This document shows, in pieces, positions 20,095 through 32,442 of a DNA stretch of 64,000 bases (the first letter of the stretch is position 1; every line of letters begins with the position of its first letter). The stretch comes from Salibaculum halophilum (GTDB lineage Bacteria > Pseudomonadota > Alphaproteobacteria > Rhodobacterales > Rhodobacteraceae). The stretch is taken from NCBI RefSeq assembly GCF_002094885.1, contig NZ_MSIT01000006.1:150962-214961 (forward strand), in the 5' to 3' direction. The position numbers and the translations under genes are program-made. A model generated the notes under the pieces. The model was not told the origin of the DNA, ran no database searches, and saw only the letters and a program-made list of their open reading frames with translations.

Positions 20095-20532
20095 CTACAG
20101 GTTCGGCTGTTTCGGGCTCAGCCCGATATGGCCGCCGATCGCCACCATGTCCGACAGCAGCTTGGCCGCGTCGTCGACCGGCCCCGGGTCGTTGCTGGCA
20201 GTTTGCTTTGCCGTGTCATAGGCGCTCTGGGCCTCGTCGACCAGGCGGTCGTAGACCTCCTGGGTCATCTCGCCCCGCGGCAGGGCCTTCTCGGCCAGAA
20301 CCGTGATCCCGTCGGAATTGATCTCGGCAAAGCCGCCCGAGACCACGTAATCGTCCGAGCCGCCATCATGAGTGACCGTCAACAGGCCCGGGCGCAGGGT
20401 CGTGATGGTCGGGGCATGATCGGCCATGGCCGTCATGTCCCCGTCTGCGCCGGGGATGCGGACCTCGGTCGCCTCCAGCTGCGCGAGGCGCCGTTCGGGG
20501 CTGACGAGGTCGAAGTGAAGCGCGTTTGCCAT
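20095..20532 (-). CDS. atpC: ATP synthase epsilon subunit
   Basis: A 145-residue subunit of the F1 central stalk. The N-terminal beta-sandwich ([37 protein letters not shown]) and the strand [22 protein letters not shown] are typical, and a C-terminal helical part follows. It is the last gene of the cluster, nine bases after atpD, and precedes the terminator. Confidence 0.95.
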   Translation of the reverse strand: MANALHFDLVSPERRLAQLEATEVRIPGADGDMTAMADHAPTITTLRPGLLTVTHDGGSDDYVVSGGFAEINSDGITVLAEKALPRGEMTQEVYDRLVDEAQSAYDTAKQTASNDPGPVDDAAKLLSDMVAIGGHIGLSPKQPNL

Positions 20533-20541
20533 GAGGGCTCC

Positions 20542-22861
<2,320 letters not shown>

Positions 22862-22896
22862 GCGCCTGTCTCCTTTCCGGTTCGGTTCAAGTCAGA

Positions 22897-24435
22897 TCAG
22901 GCGAAGTCCTTGGCGAACTCGTCGATCGCGCCCTTGAGCTTCTCCTCGGCCTCGCCCTTGATCTTGGGGTCGTCCTTGGTGATGACGTCAAGCACGTCCT
23001 GGCGTTTGGTGCGCAGGAACTGCAGCATGTCCGTTTCGAAGCGACCCACGTCCGAGACTTCCAGCCCGTCGAGGTAGCCCTGGGTGCCCGCGTAGATGAC
23101 GCAGACGATCTCGGCGTTGGTCAGCGGCGAATACTGCGGCTGCTTCATCAGCTCGGTCAGCCGCGCGCCGCGGTTCAGAAGCTTCTGCGTGGCCGCGTCG
23201 AGGTCCGACCCGAACTGCGCGAAGGCCGCCATTTCACGATACTGGGCCAGTTCCAGCTTGACCGGGCCGGCCACCGATTTCATCGCCGCCGTCTGCGCTG
23301 AGGAACCGACGCGTGACACTGACAGGCCGGTGTTCACGGCCGGGCGGATACCCTGGTAGAACAACTCGGTTTCCAGGAAGATCTGGCCGTCGGTGATCGA
23401 GATCACGTTGGTCGGGATGAAGGCCGACACGTCGCCGCCCTGGGTCTCGATGATCGGCAGAGCGGTCAGCGAGCCCGCGCCGCTGTCCTCGTTGAGCTTG
23501 GCCGACCGCTCCAACAGGCGCGAGTGCAGGTAGAAGACGTCGCCCGGGTAGGCTTCGCGGCCCGGCGGGCGGCGCAGCAGCAGCGACATCTGGCGATAGG
23601 CCACGGCCTGCTTGGACAGGTCGTCGTAGACGATCAGCGCGTGGCGGCCGTTGTCGCGGAAATGCTCGGCCATGGCAGTGGCGGCGTAGGGCGCCAGGAA
23701 CTGCATCGGTGCCGGGTCCGAGGCGGTGGCGGCGATGACGATGGAGTACTCGAGCGCGTCGTTTTCCTCGAGCTTCTTGACCAGCTGCGCGACGGTGGAC
23801 CGCTTCTGGCCGACGGCGACATAGACGCAGTAAAGCTTCTTGCTCTCGTCGTCGCCGGCGGCGTCGTTGTAGGCCTTCTGGTTGAGGATCGTGTCCAGCG
23901 CCACGGCGGTCTTGCCGGTCTGGCGGTCGCCGATGATGAGCTCGCGCTGGCCGCGGCCGATCGGGATCATCGAGTCCACGGCCTTGAGGCCTGTGGCCAT
24001 GGGCTCGTGCACCGACTTGCGCGGGATGATGCCGGGCGCTTTGACGTCGGCGGCGGTGCGGGTCGTCGCCTCGATCGGGCCCTTGCCGTCCAGCGGGTTG
24101 CCCAGGCCGTCGACAACGCGGCCCAGAAGCGCGTCACCGGTGGGCACGTCGACGATCGCGTTGGTCCGCTTGACGGTGTCTCCTTCCTTGATGGCCTGGT
24201 CCGACCCGAAGATCACGACACCGACGTTGTCGTTTTCAAGGTTCAGCGCCATGCCACGGATGCCGCCGGGGAATTCAACCATCTCGCCGGCCTGGACATT
24301 GTCGAGGCCATAGACCCGGGCGATCCCGTCGCCGACAGACAGCACGCGACCGACCTCGGCCACTTCGGCCTCCTGGCCGAAATTCTTGATCTGGTCCTTG
24401 AGGATCGCAGAAATCTCTGCAGCTTGGATCGCCAT
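22897..24435 (-). CDS. atpA: ATP synthase alpha subunit
   Basis: A 512-residue regulatory nucleotide-binding subunit. P-loop [13 protein letters not shown] (about residues 170-182), the alpha/beta signature [17 protein letters not shown] and the N-terminal [16 protein letters not shown] are all present. Its start overlaps the atpH stop by one base (TAATG), which suggests coupled translation. Confidence 0.98.
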   Translation of the reverse strand: MAIQAAEISAILKDQIKNFGQEAEVAEVGRVLSVGDGIARVYGLDNVQAGEMVEFPGGIRGMALNLENDNVGVVIFGSDQAIKEGDTVKRTNAIVDVPTGDALLGRVVDGLGNPLDGKGPIEATTRTAADVKAPGIIPRKSVHEPMATGLKAVDSMIPIGRGQRELIIGDRQTGKTAVALDTILNQKAYNDAAGDDESKKLYCVYVAVGQKRSTVAQLVKKLEENDALEYSIVIAATASDPAPMQFLAPYAATAMAEHFRDNGRHALIVYDDLSKQAVAYRQMSLLLRRPPGREAYPGDVFYLHSRLLERSAKLNEDSGAGSLTALPIIETQGGDVSAFIPTNVISITDGQIFLETELFYQGIRPAVNTGLSVSRVGSSAQTAAMKSVAGPVKLELAQYREMAAFAQFGSDLDAATQKLLNRGARLTELMKQPQYSPLTNAEIVCVIYAGTQGYLDGLEVSDVGRFETDMLQFLRTKRQDVLDVITKDDPKIKGEAEEKLKGAIDEFAKDFA

Positions 24436-25001
24436 TACCGGGCCTCTTTCATGGTGTTCTGGAGTGCAGCGAGCTTGGCCTTGATCGAGGTGTCGATCAT
24501 CTTCGAGCCCACCTTGACAACAAGACCGCCGATGAGGCTTTCATCGACGGTCGCATTAATCCTGACGTCCGCGCCGACACGCTCCTTGAGCGTCTTGGCC
24601 AGCGCGTCGGACTGTTTCTGGGTCAGCGCCTTGGCGGTGACCACCTCGGCGGTCACCTCGCCCTTTTCCTCGGCCAGCATGGCGCGCAGGGCGGCCAGCA
24701 TATGCGGGACGACGAACAGGCGGCGCTTGTCGGCCATGAGGGCCAGCGTGTTGGTCATCGTGTCGGAGAGGGCCATCTTCTTGGCGACCGCCGCGATTGC
24801 CTTGCCCTGGTCCGCGCGCGACTGGATCGGCGAGGCGATCAGGGCGCGCAGGTCGGCGCTGTCGTCAAACGCGGACGAGAGGGCGTCGATGTCGGTTTCG
24901 AGGGTTTGCAGACCCTTGGCGCCCCCCTCCTTGCTGAGGTCGAAGACTGCTGTGGCATAGCGCTGCGCGATGCCGGTCGAGATCGAAGCTGGTTCGGACA
25001 C
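24435..25001 (-). CDS. atpH: ATP synthase delta subunit
   Basis: A 188-residue peripheral stalk subunit that joins F1 to subunit b. The sequence [18 protein letters not shown] start, the central helices and the C-terminal [23 protein letters not shown] are typical. GTG at 25001 was chosen because GGAAGGG lies at the right distance and the resulting length matches the family; another GTG lies two codons upstream. The F0 genes are not next to this cluster, as is usual in Rhodobacterales. Confidence 0.93.
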   Translation of the reverse strand: MSEPASISTGIAQRYATAVFDLSKEGGAKGLQTLETDIDALSSAFDDSADLRALIASPIQSRADQGKAIAAVAKKMALSDTMTNTLALMADKRRLFVVPHMLAALRAMLAEEKGEVTAEVVTAKALTQKQSDALAKTLKERVGADVRINATVDESLIGGLVVKVGSKMIDTSIKAKLAALQNTMKEAR

Positions 25002-25111
25002 GTCCACCCTTCCGATTTCAAGGCCCGCACGGACCACCCGTCGAGACGTCGGGGGTGTGAAGGCAGCGAGACTTGCCCGGACGGGATGCCGCGGGCGCGA
25101 GATCAGGGCGG

Positions 25112-25140
25112 GATGTAGCAGAGGGTTTTTGGTGGGGCAA
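25112..25140 (-). promoter_or_regulatory. atp operon promoter
   Basis: On the minus strand TTGCCC, 17 bases, TACATC, with TGC just before the -10. This TGCTACATCC form is common in strong Rhodobacterales promoters. The leader to atpH would be about 100 bases. It lies in the 288-base gap upstream of atpH, which shows no other gene. Confidence 0.6.
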
Positions 25141-25289
25141 CCTTCTTGCGCCGCTTTTCGCAAGCGCCCTTGACGCCTTGAACACAGGGGGTGCGCGGGG
25201 GTGCGACGCTTTGCGCCATGTCCCATGCACGGCGGCGGTCGCCGGCCGCACACAATTGTATACTGCCGGGCGGACGGGGATTCCCTACC

Positions 25290-26051
25290 TCAGCCGCCCA
25301 GCGATCGCCCCGACGCGCCGGCCGGTTGCGGGCTGCCATCGAGGACGCGCAGCGGGCGGCTCACTCGTTCGGCAAGCCCCGGCCCGGAGGGCGCGACGAC
25401 CTGCTTGCTTGCCTCGATCATCAGAACGCCGCCCGCGGCAAAGACGGGGACGTGTCGACCCACAGTTTCCATTACCCGGCCGAACCGGCGCCAGGTGCGC
25501 CGCCGCGACGGCGGCTGATAGAGCGTCGAGCGCGCCCGTTCGGTCACGAAGCCCGCGCCGCGCAGCTGCGCTTCGAGTTGGGACATCGAATAGGGCCGGC
25601 CATAGCCGAACGGCGTTCGATCCGACCGCGACCAGAGCCCGCCCCTGTTTGGAACGATGAAGACCACGCATCCGCCGGGGCCGAGCACGCGGTAGCACTC
25701 GGCCAGCACGGCGGCGGGCCGGTCCGAGGTTTCCAGCCCGTGCAGCAGCACCAGCTTGTCGATGCTGCCGGTCGCCAGCGGCCAGAGGTGTTCCTCGCAC
25801 AGCACGCTGATGTTGGGCTGGCCCGCGGGCCAGGACATCACCCCCTGCGGCCCGGGCATCAGCCCGATGACCCGGCGCGCCTCGCCCAGGAAGGGCCGCA
25901 GCAGCGGGACGGCGAAACCGAAGCCGGCCACGTTCTGGCCCTTCGCCTCGGGCCAGAGGCGCTGCAGCTCGCCCCGGATCACGCCCTGCGCTGCGCGGCC
26001 CAGGGTGCTGCGATAATAGAAATCCCGGATGTCGTGCACGTCCAGATGCAT
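25290..26051 (-). CDS. Class I SAM-dependent methyltransferase (type 11)
   Basis: A 253-residue protein with a methyltransferase type 11 core: [16 protein letters not shown] (modified GxGxG loop, about residues 41-56), [21 protein letters not shown] (motif after the acidic residue) and [24 protein letters not shown] run of basic residues ([13 protein letters not shown]) lies in the C-terminal half. The substrate is unknown. It is divergent from gloB with about 60 bases between them; pairing of a methyltransferase with gloB is common in this bacterial order. Confidence 0.85.
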   Translation of the reverse strand: MHLDVHDIRDFYYRSTLGRAAQGVIRGELQRLWPEAKGQNVAGFGFAVPLLRPFLGEARRVIGLMPGPQGVMSWPAGQPNISVLCEEHLWPLATGSIDKLVLLHGLETSDRPAAVLAECYRVLGPGGCVVFIVPNRGGLWSRSDRTPFGYGRPYSMSQLEAQLRGAGFVTERARSTLYQPPSRRRTWRRFGRVMETVGRHVPVFAAGGVLMIEASKQVVAPSGPGLAERVSRPLRVLDGSPQPAGASGRSLGG

Positions 26052-26113
26052 TGCAGCGTTCGCCCGCCTCGGTCACACTCGAGCTGACCTTATCAAGCGG
26101 AAGAGAAAACGCC

Positions 26114-26878
26114 ATGCCCCTGGAGCTTGTGACCATTCCCTGCCGGCAGGACAATTACGCCTTCCTCCTGCATGATCCCGAGGGGGGCCAGACCCTGCTG
26201 GTCGACGCCCCCGAGACGGCCCCGATCCGCACGGCGCTGGAGGCCCGCGGCTGGCGCCTGACCGATTTGTTGATCACCCATCACCACCCAGACCACGTCG
26301 AGGGCGTCGCCGACCTGCGCGCCGGGGCGCGGGTGATCGGGGCGGCCGCGGATGCTCGCCGCCTGCCCCCGCTCGACGTGGAGGTCGCCGAGGGCGATAC
26401 CTTCACCACCTGCGGGGTCGAGGCGCGGGTGCTCGACGTCTCGGGCCACACCCGGGGCCACATCGCGGTGCATGTGCCCGCCGCGGCGGCCGTCTTTACC
26501 GCCGACAGCCTGATGGCACTGGGCTGCGGGCGCCTGTTCGAGGGCACCCCCGCGCAGATGTGGCAGAGCCTGCTCAAGCTGCGCGCCCTGCCCGAGCAAA
26601 CGCGGGTCTGTTCGGGCCATGAATACACCGAAACGAACTATCGCTTCGCGCTGACCGTCGACCCGGACAACGCCGCACTCCTGACCCGGGGTGAGGCCAT
26701 CAGCGCCGCGCGGGCCGAGGAGCGACCCACCGTGCCCTCGACCCTGGCCGAGGAAACGGCGACAAATCCCTTCCTGCGCGCCGACCACCCGGACCTGAAA
26801 GCCGCCCTCGCGATGCCCGAGGCCAGCGCCGTGGACGTCTTCGCCGAGGTCCGCGCGCGCCGGGACCGGTTCCAGTGA
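26114..26878 (+). CDS. gloB: Hydroxyacylglutathione hydrolase (glyoxalase II)
   Basis: A 254-residue metallo-beta-lactamase-fold enzyme that splits S-lactoylglutathione to lactate and glutathione, the second step of methylglyoxal removal. The metal site THHHPDHVEG (about residues 55-64), VLDVSGHTRGHI, the DSLMALGCGRLFEGTP segment and SGHEYTETNYRFA C-terminal domain start are diagnostic. The ATG at 26114 follows GCGGAAGAG. Confidence 0.95.
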   Translation: MPLELVTIPCRQDNYAFLLHDPEGGQTLLVDAPETAPIRTALEARGWRLTDLLITHHHPDHVEGVADLRAGARVIGAAADARRLPPLDVEVAEGDTFTTCGVEARVLDVSGHTRGHIAVHVPAAAAVFTADSLMALGCGRLFEGTPAQMWQSLLKLRALPEQTRVCSGHEYTETNYRFALTVDPDNAALLTRGEAISAARAEERPTVPSTLAEETATNPFLRADHPDLKAALAMPEASAVDVFAEVRARRDRFQ

Positions 26879-27095
26879 CAGGTCTCATAGACCCGGGCCG
26901 CCTGCGTCACGTCCACCCGGATCAGTGTGGCGAAGGCGCGGAATCTGAAGGCATCACAGCACAGCGCGCAGAAAGTGAAGGGGTCAGGCGCAGTTTTTGC
27001 TTGAAACCTGCGCCACGGAACCAAAACTTAATAGTATGAGGCCACGGTCGGACACGGGGCCATCCCCGCCGACCCCCGACAGAGGAGCACGCAAC

Positions 27096-29420
27096 GTGCC
27101 ATCTTTTTCGACAACACTTGAGCAGTCCATTCACGGAGCACTGGCGCTGGCCAACGCGCGGCGCCACGAACTGGCCACGCTGGAGCACCTTCTGCTGGCC
27201 CTGATCGACGAACCGGACGCTGCGCGGGTGATGAAAGCATGCTCGGTCGACCTCGAGGAGTTGCGCAAGACTCTCGAGCAATTCATCGAGGATGACCTCT
27301 CCACCCTCGTGACCGAGGTCGAGGGCTCGGAGGCGGTGCCCACGGCGGCCTTCCAGCGCGTGATACAGCGCGCGGCGATTCATGTTCAGTCTTCGGGCCG
27401 GACCGAGGTGACCGGTGCGAATGTGCTGGTCGCGATCTTCGCCGAACGCGAGTCGAACGCGGCCTATTTCCTGCAGGACCAGGACATGACCCGCTACGAC
27501 GCGGTCAATTTCATCGCCCACGGCGTGGCGAAGGACCCGGCCTATGGCGAAAGCCGCCCCGTCACCGGGGCCGAACAGGTCGACGAGGAAAGCACCCGCA
27601 CCGCGCCCGAGGACAACAAGGACGAGTCCGCGCTGGCCAAGTACTGCGTCGACCTCAACGCCAAGTCGCACGCGGGCGATGTCGACCCGCTGATCGGGCG
27701 GGGCCACGAGGTCGAGCGCTGCGTGCAGGTCCTATGCCGGCGGCGCAAAAACAACCCGCTTCTTGTGGGGGACCCGGGCGTGGGCAAGACCGCGATCGCC
27801 GAAGGCCTTGCCCGCAAGATCGTGAGCAAGGAAGTCCCCGAGGTCCTGCGCGGGGCCACGATCTATTCGCTCGACATGGGCGCCCTGCTGGCCGGCACGC
27901 GCTACCGCGGTGATTTCGAGGAGCGCCTCAAGGCCGTCGTGCAGGAACTGGAAGAACACCCCGATGCCGTCCTGTTCATCGACGAGATCCACACCGTGAT
28001 CGGCGCTGGCGCGACCTCGGGCGGCGCCATGGATGCCTCCAACCTGCTCAAGCCGGCCCTTCAGGGCGGCAAGCTGCGCTGCATGGGCTCGACCACCTAC
28101 AAGGAGTTTCGACAGCACTTCGAAAAGGACCGCGCCCTGTCGCGCCGGTTCCAGAAGATCGACGTGACCGAACCCACCGTCGAGGATGCAATCAAGATCC
28201 TGCAGGGCCTCAAGCCCTATTTCGAGGGCCACCACGCGATCCGCTACACCCACGACGCGATCAAGACCGCGGTGGAACTGTCGGCGCGCTACATCAACGA
28301 CCGCAAGCTGCCCGACAAGGCCATCGACGTGATCGACGAGGCCGGCGCTGCGCAGCACCTCGTGGCCGGCAGCAAGCGCCGCAAGACGATCGGCCCCAAG
28401 GAGATTGAGGCGGTGGTCGCCAAGATCGCCCGCATCCCGCCCAAGAACGTCTCGAAGTCCGATGCGGAAGTTCTGCAGGACCTCGAAGGCTCGCTCAAGC
28501 GCGTGGTCTTTGGGCAGGACAAGGCGATCGACGCCCTGTCGTCAGCGATCAAGCTGGCCCGCGCGGGCCTGCGCGAACCGGAGAAGCCCATCGGCAACTA
28601 CCTCTTCGCCGGGCCCACCGGTGTCGGCAAGACCGAGGTTGCCAAGCAACTGGCCGACACCCTGGGCGTCGAGATGCTGCGTTTCGACATGTCCGAATAC
28701 ATGGAAAAGCACGCCATCAGCCGCCTGATCGGCGCCCCCCCGGGCTATGTCGGCTTCGATCAGGGCGGGCTGCTGACAGACGGCGTGGACCAGAACCCGC
28801 ATTGCGTGCTGCTGCTCGACGAGATCGAGAAGGCGCACCCGGATGTCTACAACATCCTGTTGCAGGTAATGGACCACGGCCAGTTGACCGATCACAACGG
28901 GCGCACCACGGATTTCCGCAACGTGATCCTGATCATGACCTCCAACGCGGGCGCCGCCGAACAGGCGCAGGAGGCCGTGGGCTTCGGCCGCGACCGCCGC
29001 GAGGGCGAGGACACCGCCGCGATCGAGCGGACCTTCACGCCGGAGTTCCGCAACCGGCTGGACTCGGTCATCTCCTTCGGGGCGCTGCCCAAGTCGGTGA
29101 TCCTGCAGGTGGTCGAAAAGTTCGTGCTCCAGCTCGAGGCGCAGCTGATGGACCGCAACGTCTCCATCGACCTGACGCCGGAGGCCGCCGAGTGGTTGGC
29201 CGAGAAGGGCTACGACGACAAGATGGGCGCGCGCCCGCTGGGCCGGGTAATCCAGGAGCACATCAAGAAACCCCTGGCCGAGGAACTGCTTTTCGGCAAG
29301 CTGTCCAAGGGCGGGCTGGTCAAGGTCGGTGTCAAGGATGGCGAGATCGAGCTGACCTACGAGCCGCCACAGAACCCACGCCTGGGCGGGGACAAGCCCC
29401 GCCTGTTGACGGCGGAGTAG
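27096..29420 (+). CDS. clpA: ATP-dependent Clp protease ATP-binding subunit ClpA
   Basis: A 774-residue unfoldase partner of ClpP. The N-terminal Clp repeat domain (residues 1-150), first AAA module with GDPGVGKTAIAEG (about 224-236), and second AAA module with GPTGVGKTEVAKQ (about 506-518), LLLDEIEKAHPDV and the C-terminal D2-small domain are complete. The absence of a long middle coiled coil separates it from ClpB. GTG at 27096 was chosen for GAGGAG nine bases upstream and because the N-domain starts there. No clpS is adjacent. Confidence 0.95.
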   Translation: MPSFSTTLEQSIHGALALANARRHELATLEHLLLALIDEPDAARVMKACSVDLEELRKTLEQFIEDDLSTLVTEVEGSEAVPTAAFQRVIQRAAIHVQSSGRTEVTGANVLVAIFAERESNAAYFLQDQDMTRYDAVNFIAHGVAKDPAYGESRPVTGAEQVDEESTRTAPEDNKDESALAKYCVDLNAKSHAGDVDPLIGRGHEVERCVQVLCRRRKNNPLLVGDPGVGKTAIAEGLARKIVSKEVPEVLRGATIYSLDMGALLAGTRYRGDFEERLKAVVQELEEHPDAVLFIDEIHTVIGAGATSGGAMDASNLLKPALQGGKLRCMGSTTYKEFRQHFEKDRALSRRFQKIDVTEPTVEDAIKILQGLKPYFEGHHAIRYTHDAIKTAVELSARYINDRKLPDKAIDVIDEAGAAQHLVAGSKRRKTIGPKEIEAVVAKIARIPPKNVSKSDAEVLQDLEGSLKRVVFGQDKAIDALSSAIKLARAGLREPEKPIGNYLFAGPTGVGKTEVAKQLADTLGVEMLRFDMSEYMEKHAISRLIGAPPGYVGFDQGGLLTDGVDQNPHCVLLLDEIEKAHPDVYNILLQVMDHGQLTDHNGRTTDFRNVILIMTSNAGAAEQAQEAVGFGRDRREGEDTAAIERTFTPEFRNRLDSVISFGALPKSVILQVVEKFVLQLEAQLMDRNVSIDLTPEAAEWLAEKGYDDKMGARPLGRVIQEHIKKPLAEELLFGKLSKGGLVKVGVKDGEIELTYEPPQNPRLGGDKPRLLTAE

Positions 29421-29460
29421 GCGCGATTAGCACCGGATCGCGCGCGCAGCTGTAATAGCT

Positions 29461-29490
29461 CGCCCTCGCCGGCATCGGCGGGGGCGTTTT
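29461..29490 (+). terminator. clpA terminator
   Basis: Eleven-base GC stem CGCCCTCGCCG/CGGCGGGGGCG (one G-T pair), four-base loop, then TTTTCT, 40 bases after the clpA stop. Confidence 0.85.
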
Positions 29491-29593
29491 CTATTGTGGC
29501 GGCGACAAGGCGGGCGGCGCGGTCGGCAGACGGCCCAAGCAGGACCCGCGGCACAAATGCGACCGCGCCCTCAACACCACCACCCCGGCGGCC

Positions 29594-30598
29594 TCAGGGC
29601 CGCAACACCGGCGCCGGGCCCATGGGCAGCGACCCCAGCCGCGCCTGCCCGTCGTCGAGGACCAGCGTGACGGTCAGCGTCTCGGCGATCTGCGGGGTCT
29701 CGTCCAGCGCCTCGCCCATGGTCGCCAGGGTCACGTCGAACCCCTCGTCCACGAGGCCGGCACGGCTGGCCATCTTCAGAGCCCGGCGCCACCCCGTCAC
29801 CGACAGCGTCAGGCTGCCCGCGGCGCGCCCGGCGGCATCCGCCGTCACGTCGCCGATGACCGAGACCGCCATGTCGCCCCAGTGCGCGCCGAATTCGCGC
29901 ACCGAAACCGACTCGACCCCCACCGGCCCCGCGCCGCCGGCAAAGCGGTCCAGCGGCTGATCGAACCTGGCCGTGGCATCCAGCCGCAACTGCCGGATCA
30001 CGGGGGGCAGCCCGCCCTCGGGGTCGAGCACCTCGCGCCAGCCGGCGGGCAGCACCAAGCTCTGCGCCTCGGCGAAGACGTCGTAACCGTTGGCGACATC
30101 GGGGGCCGCGCGCATCGCCGCCAGCAGCCGCGCCATGGCGAGGTCGGTACCATCGGCCAGGCCCTGCAGCCGCGGCGCGTCGACCTCGAGCGTTGCGCGC
30201 TGAAAGGACAGCGCCGCGTTGGCCCGCACCCGGGCGCTTGCGCGCATCCGCTCGGTGGTCAGGGTGATCTTGCGCCCCGCCACCTCAAGGCTCTGGGTCT
30301 CGGGCCAGACGGCAATGACCTCGTTGGGGCGATAAGCCAGGGCAAAGACCTGGAACCACGGCGCCTGCCAGGCCAGTCCCGTCGCCCGGTCCTCGATCCG
30401 CAGCGCCTCGAAGGTGGTATCGAACCGCGAGGGAAAGCCGACGGTGGACCAGCCCGCGTGGCTGATCTCGACCCGGCCGCTCGCCTCGGCCTCGGCCAGA
30501 GCGGTGGCGATACCCTCCTCGACCGCGCCGCGGGTGTAGACCCAGTAGCCGCCGTAAAGCGCGGCCAGTGTCGCCACGATGATCGTCAGCCAGCGCAT
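29594..30598 (-). CDS. DUF2125 protein, membrane-anchored periplasmic
   Basis: A 334-residue protein with one N-terminal membrane helix (residues 4-20) and a long beta-rich periplasmic part. SGRVEISHAGWSTVGFPSRFDTTFEALRI is the typical DUF2125 opening, in which a GWPF/GFPSRF-like motif is followed by a family of repeated beta-strands. The function is not known; the fold suggests an envelope role, possibly like AsmA-type proteins. It ends 170 bases from the clpA stop and is divergent from the chaC-like gene. Confidence 0.85.
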   Translation of the reverse strand: MRWLTIIVATLAALYGGYWVYTRGAVEEGIATALAEAEASGRVEISHAGWSTVGFPSRFDTTFEALRIEDRATGLAWQAPWFQVFALAYRPNEVIAVWPETQSLEVAGRKITLTTERMRASARVRANAALSFQRATLEVDAPRLQGLADGTDLAMARLLAAMRAAPDVANGYDVFAEAQSLVLPAGWREVLDPEGGLPPVIRQLRLDATARFDQPLDRFAGGAGPVGVESVSVREFGAHWGDMAVSVIGDVTADAAGRAAGSLTLSVTGWRRALKMASRAGLVDEGFDVTLATMGEALDETPQIAETLTVTLVLDDGQARLGSLPMGPAPVLRP

Positions 30599-30668
30599 CG
30601 CTTGCCCTTTCGCCCGTCCTCGGCTTGGTGTTTACAGGGACGGTGCAACAAGGGCCAGAGACCAGATC

Positions 30669-31190
30669 ATGTGGGTGTTCGGATACGGATCGCTACTGTG
30701 GAACCCCGGGTTCGCACCCGCCGACCAGGTCACCGCCGTGCTGGCGGATTACCATCGCAGTTTCTGCATGCTCTCGATCCATCACCGCGGCACCCGCGAA
30801 ACCCCCGGCCTGGTGCTGGCGCTCGACCACGCCCCCGGCGCGCGGTGCACCGGCGTCGCCCTGCAGGCCGCCCCGCACGAGACCGAGGCCGTGCTGGCCT
30901 ACCTGCGCGAGCGCGAGCTGGTTTCGGCGGCCTATCACGAACGGCATGTGCCGCTGCACCTTGCCGACGGCCGCACGGTCGAGGCGCTGGCCTATGTCAT
31001 CGATCCCGACCACCGCCAATACGTCGACTACCCGCTGGAAACCCAGGCGCAGATGATCGCCCGCGCCGTCGGCGGGCGCGGCCCCAACCGCGAGTATCTG
31101 CTCAACACCCACGCCCACCTGACGCAGATGGGCATCCACGATCCGGACATGGATTGGCTGGCCGAACGGGTGTCCCGGCTCGCCCGATAA
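30669..31190 (+). CDS. ChaC-like gamma-glutamylcyclotransferase
   Basis: A 173-residue cyclotransferase. The N-terminal VFGYGSLLWNPGF binding loop (residues 3-15) and the acidic residue of AAYHERHVPLHL (Glu about residue 97) match ChaC, which cuts glutathione to 5-oxoproline and Cys-Gly. The PNREYLLNTHAHLTQMGIHDPDMDWL tail is also typical. The start follows an imperfect ribosome-binding site. Confidence 0.9.
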   Translation: MWVFGYGSLLWNPGFAPADQVTAVLADYHRSFCMLSIHHRGTRETPGLVLALDHAPGARCTGVALQAAPHETEAVLAYLRERELVSAAYHERHVPLHLADGRTVEALAYVIDPDHRQYVDYPLETQAQMIARAVGGRGPNREYLLNTHAHLTQMGIHDPDMDWLAERVSRLAR

Positions 31191-31260
31191 CCCCTTTTTC
31201 ATTTGGGTTTTGGCCTGTGACACCCTATGGTCCGGCGAAAGAACAACACCGGTGCTATTC

Positions 31261-32439
31261 ATGGCGACACGGGACGCCGAGGCAGAGCCACATTTCTCTC
31301 AACCCGTGCGGCAGATCATCTCGATGCTTATCGTGCTGGGGCTGGTCTCCGCAGGGGCCGTCTTTGCCTATCCGCGCGTCTCCGGCGTGTTCCTGGCCAA
31401 TCCCTACCTGAACGGGTTCATCGGGCTGGTCTTCGTGATCGGCGTGCTGTCGTGTTTCGGGCAGGTCTACCAGTTGATCGGCTCGGTTCGGTGGATCGAG
31501 GGCTTCGCGCTGGCCCGCCCGGGCCACGAGGTGATCCGCGCGCCGCAATTGCTGGCGCCGCTGGCGACGCTGCTGCGCTCACGCGGGGCGCGGATGCAGC
31601 TGTCGTCGTCGTCCTCGCGCTCGATCCTCGAGTCCGTCGCGCAGCGGATCGACGAGGACCGCGAGATCACCCGCTACATCGTCAACACGCTGATCTTCCT
31701 GGGGCTGCTGGGCACGTTCTACGGGCTGGCCACGACGGTGCCCGGGCTTGTCGAGACGATCCGGTCGCTGAACCCCGAAGAGGGTGAGAGCGGCGTCGAC
31801 ATCTTCACCCGCCTGCAACGGGGCCTCGAGGCGCAGCTGGGCGGCATGGGCGTGGCCTTCGCCTCGTCGTTGCTGGGCCTGGCCGGGTCGCTGGTGGTGG
31901 GCCTGCTGGAGCTTTTCGCCGGCCACGGGCAGAACCGTTTCTACCGCGAACTCGAGGAATGGCTGTCCTCGATCACGCGGGTCGGCATGGCCGACGACGA
32001 CGGCAGCGAGACCAGCGCGCTGGCAAGCATCGTTGACCAGATGTCCGACCAGATGGAAGTGCTGCAACGCATGGTGATCCAGACCGATGACGGCCACGCG
32101 CAGGTGGACGAACGCCTGCAGGTGCTGGCCGGGTCCGTGGAACGGCTGGCCCAGCGGCTGGAGCAGGACGATACCCCCGGACAGCTTGCCCGCATCGCCG
32201 AGAGCCAGGAGGCCCTGGTGCAGGCCATGAAGGACAGCGGCATGGAGGGTATCGACCCCGAGAGCCGGATGCGCCTGCGCTCGATCGACGTCGGGCTGAT
32301 GCGCATCCTCGAAGAGATGTCGGCGGGCCGCCAGGAAACCGTGCAGGACCTGCGCACCGAGGTCGCCGCGCTGGCGCGCAGCCTGCGTCAGAACCAGAGG
32401 CGCGCCGCGCGGCAGAACCAGACCGACGGAGGGTCGTGA
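31261..32439 (+). CDS. MotA/ExbB-like proton-channel family membrane protein
   Basis: A 392-residue inner-membrane protein with helices at about 19-38, 50-70, 138-160 and 195-222. The segment YIVNTLIFLGLLGTFYGLATTVPGLVETI followed by GGMGVAFASSLLGLAGSLVVGLLE is the MotA/TolQ/ExbB core. A soluble, helical C-terminal tail of about 170 residues follows. It precedes the OmpA-type gene by three bases, so the pair is a probable ion-driven unit that reaches into the periplasm and binds peptidoglycan. The layout recalls MotAB and the ZorAB part of Zorya systems, but no Zorya effector is next to it. Confidence 0.82.
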   Translation: MATRDAEAEPHFSQPVRQIISMLIVLGLVSAGAVFAYPRVSGVFLANPYLNGFIGLVFVIGVLSCFGQVYQLIGSVRWIEGFALARPGHEVIRAPQLLAPLATLLRSRGARMQLSSSSSRSILESVAQRIDEDREITRYIVNTLIFLGLLGTFYGLATTVPGLVETIRSLNPEEGESGVDIFTRLQRGLEAQLGGMGVAFASSLLGLAGSLVVGLLELFAGHGQNRFYRELEEWLSSITRVGMADDDGSETSALASIVDQMSDQMEVLQRMVIQTDDGHAQVDERLQVLAGSVERLAQRLEQDDTPGQLARIAESQEALVQAMKDSGMEGIDPESRMRLRSIDVGLMRILEEMSAGRQETVQDLRTEVAALARSLRQNQRRAARQNQTDGGS

Positions 32440-32442
32440 CGC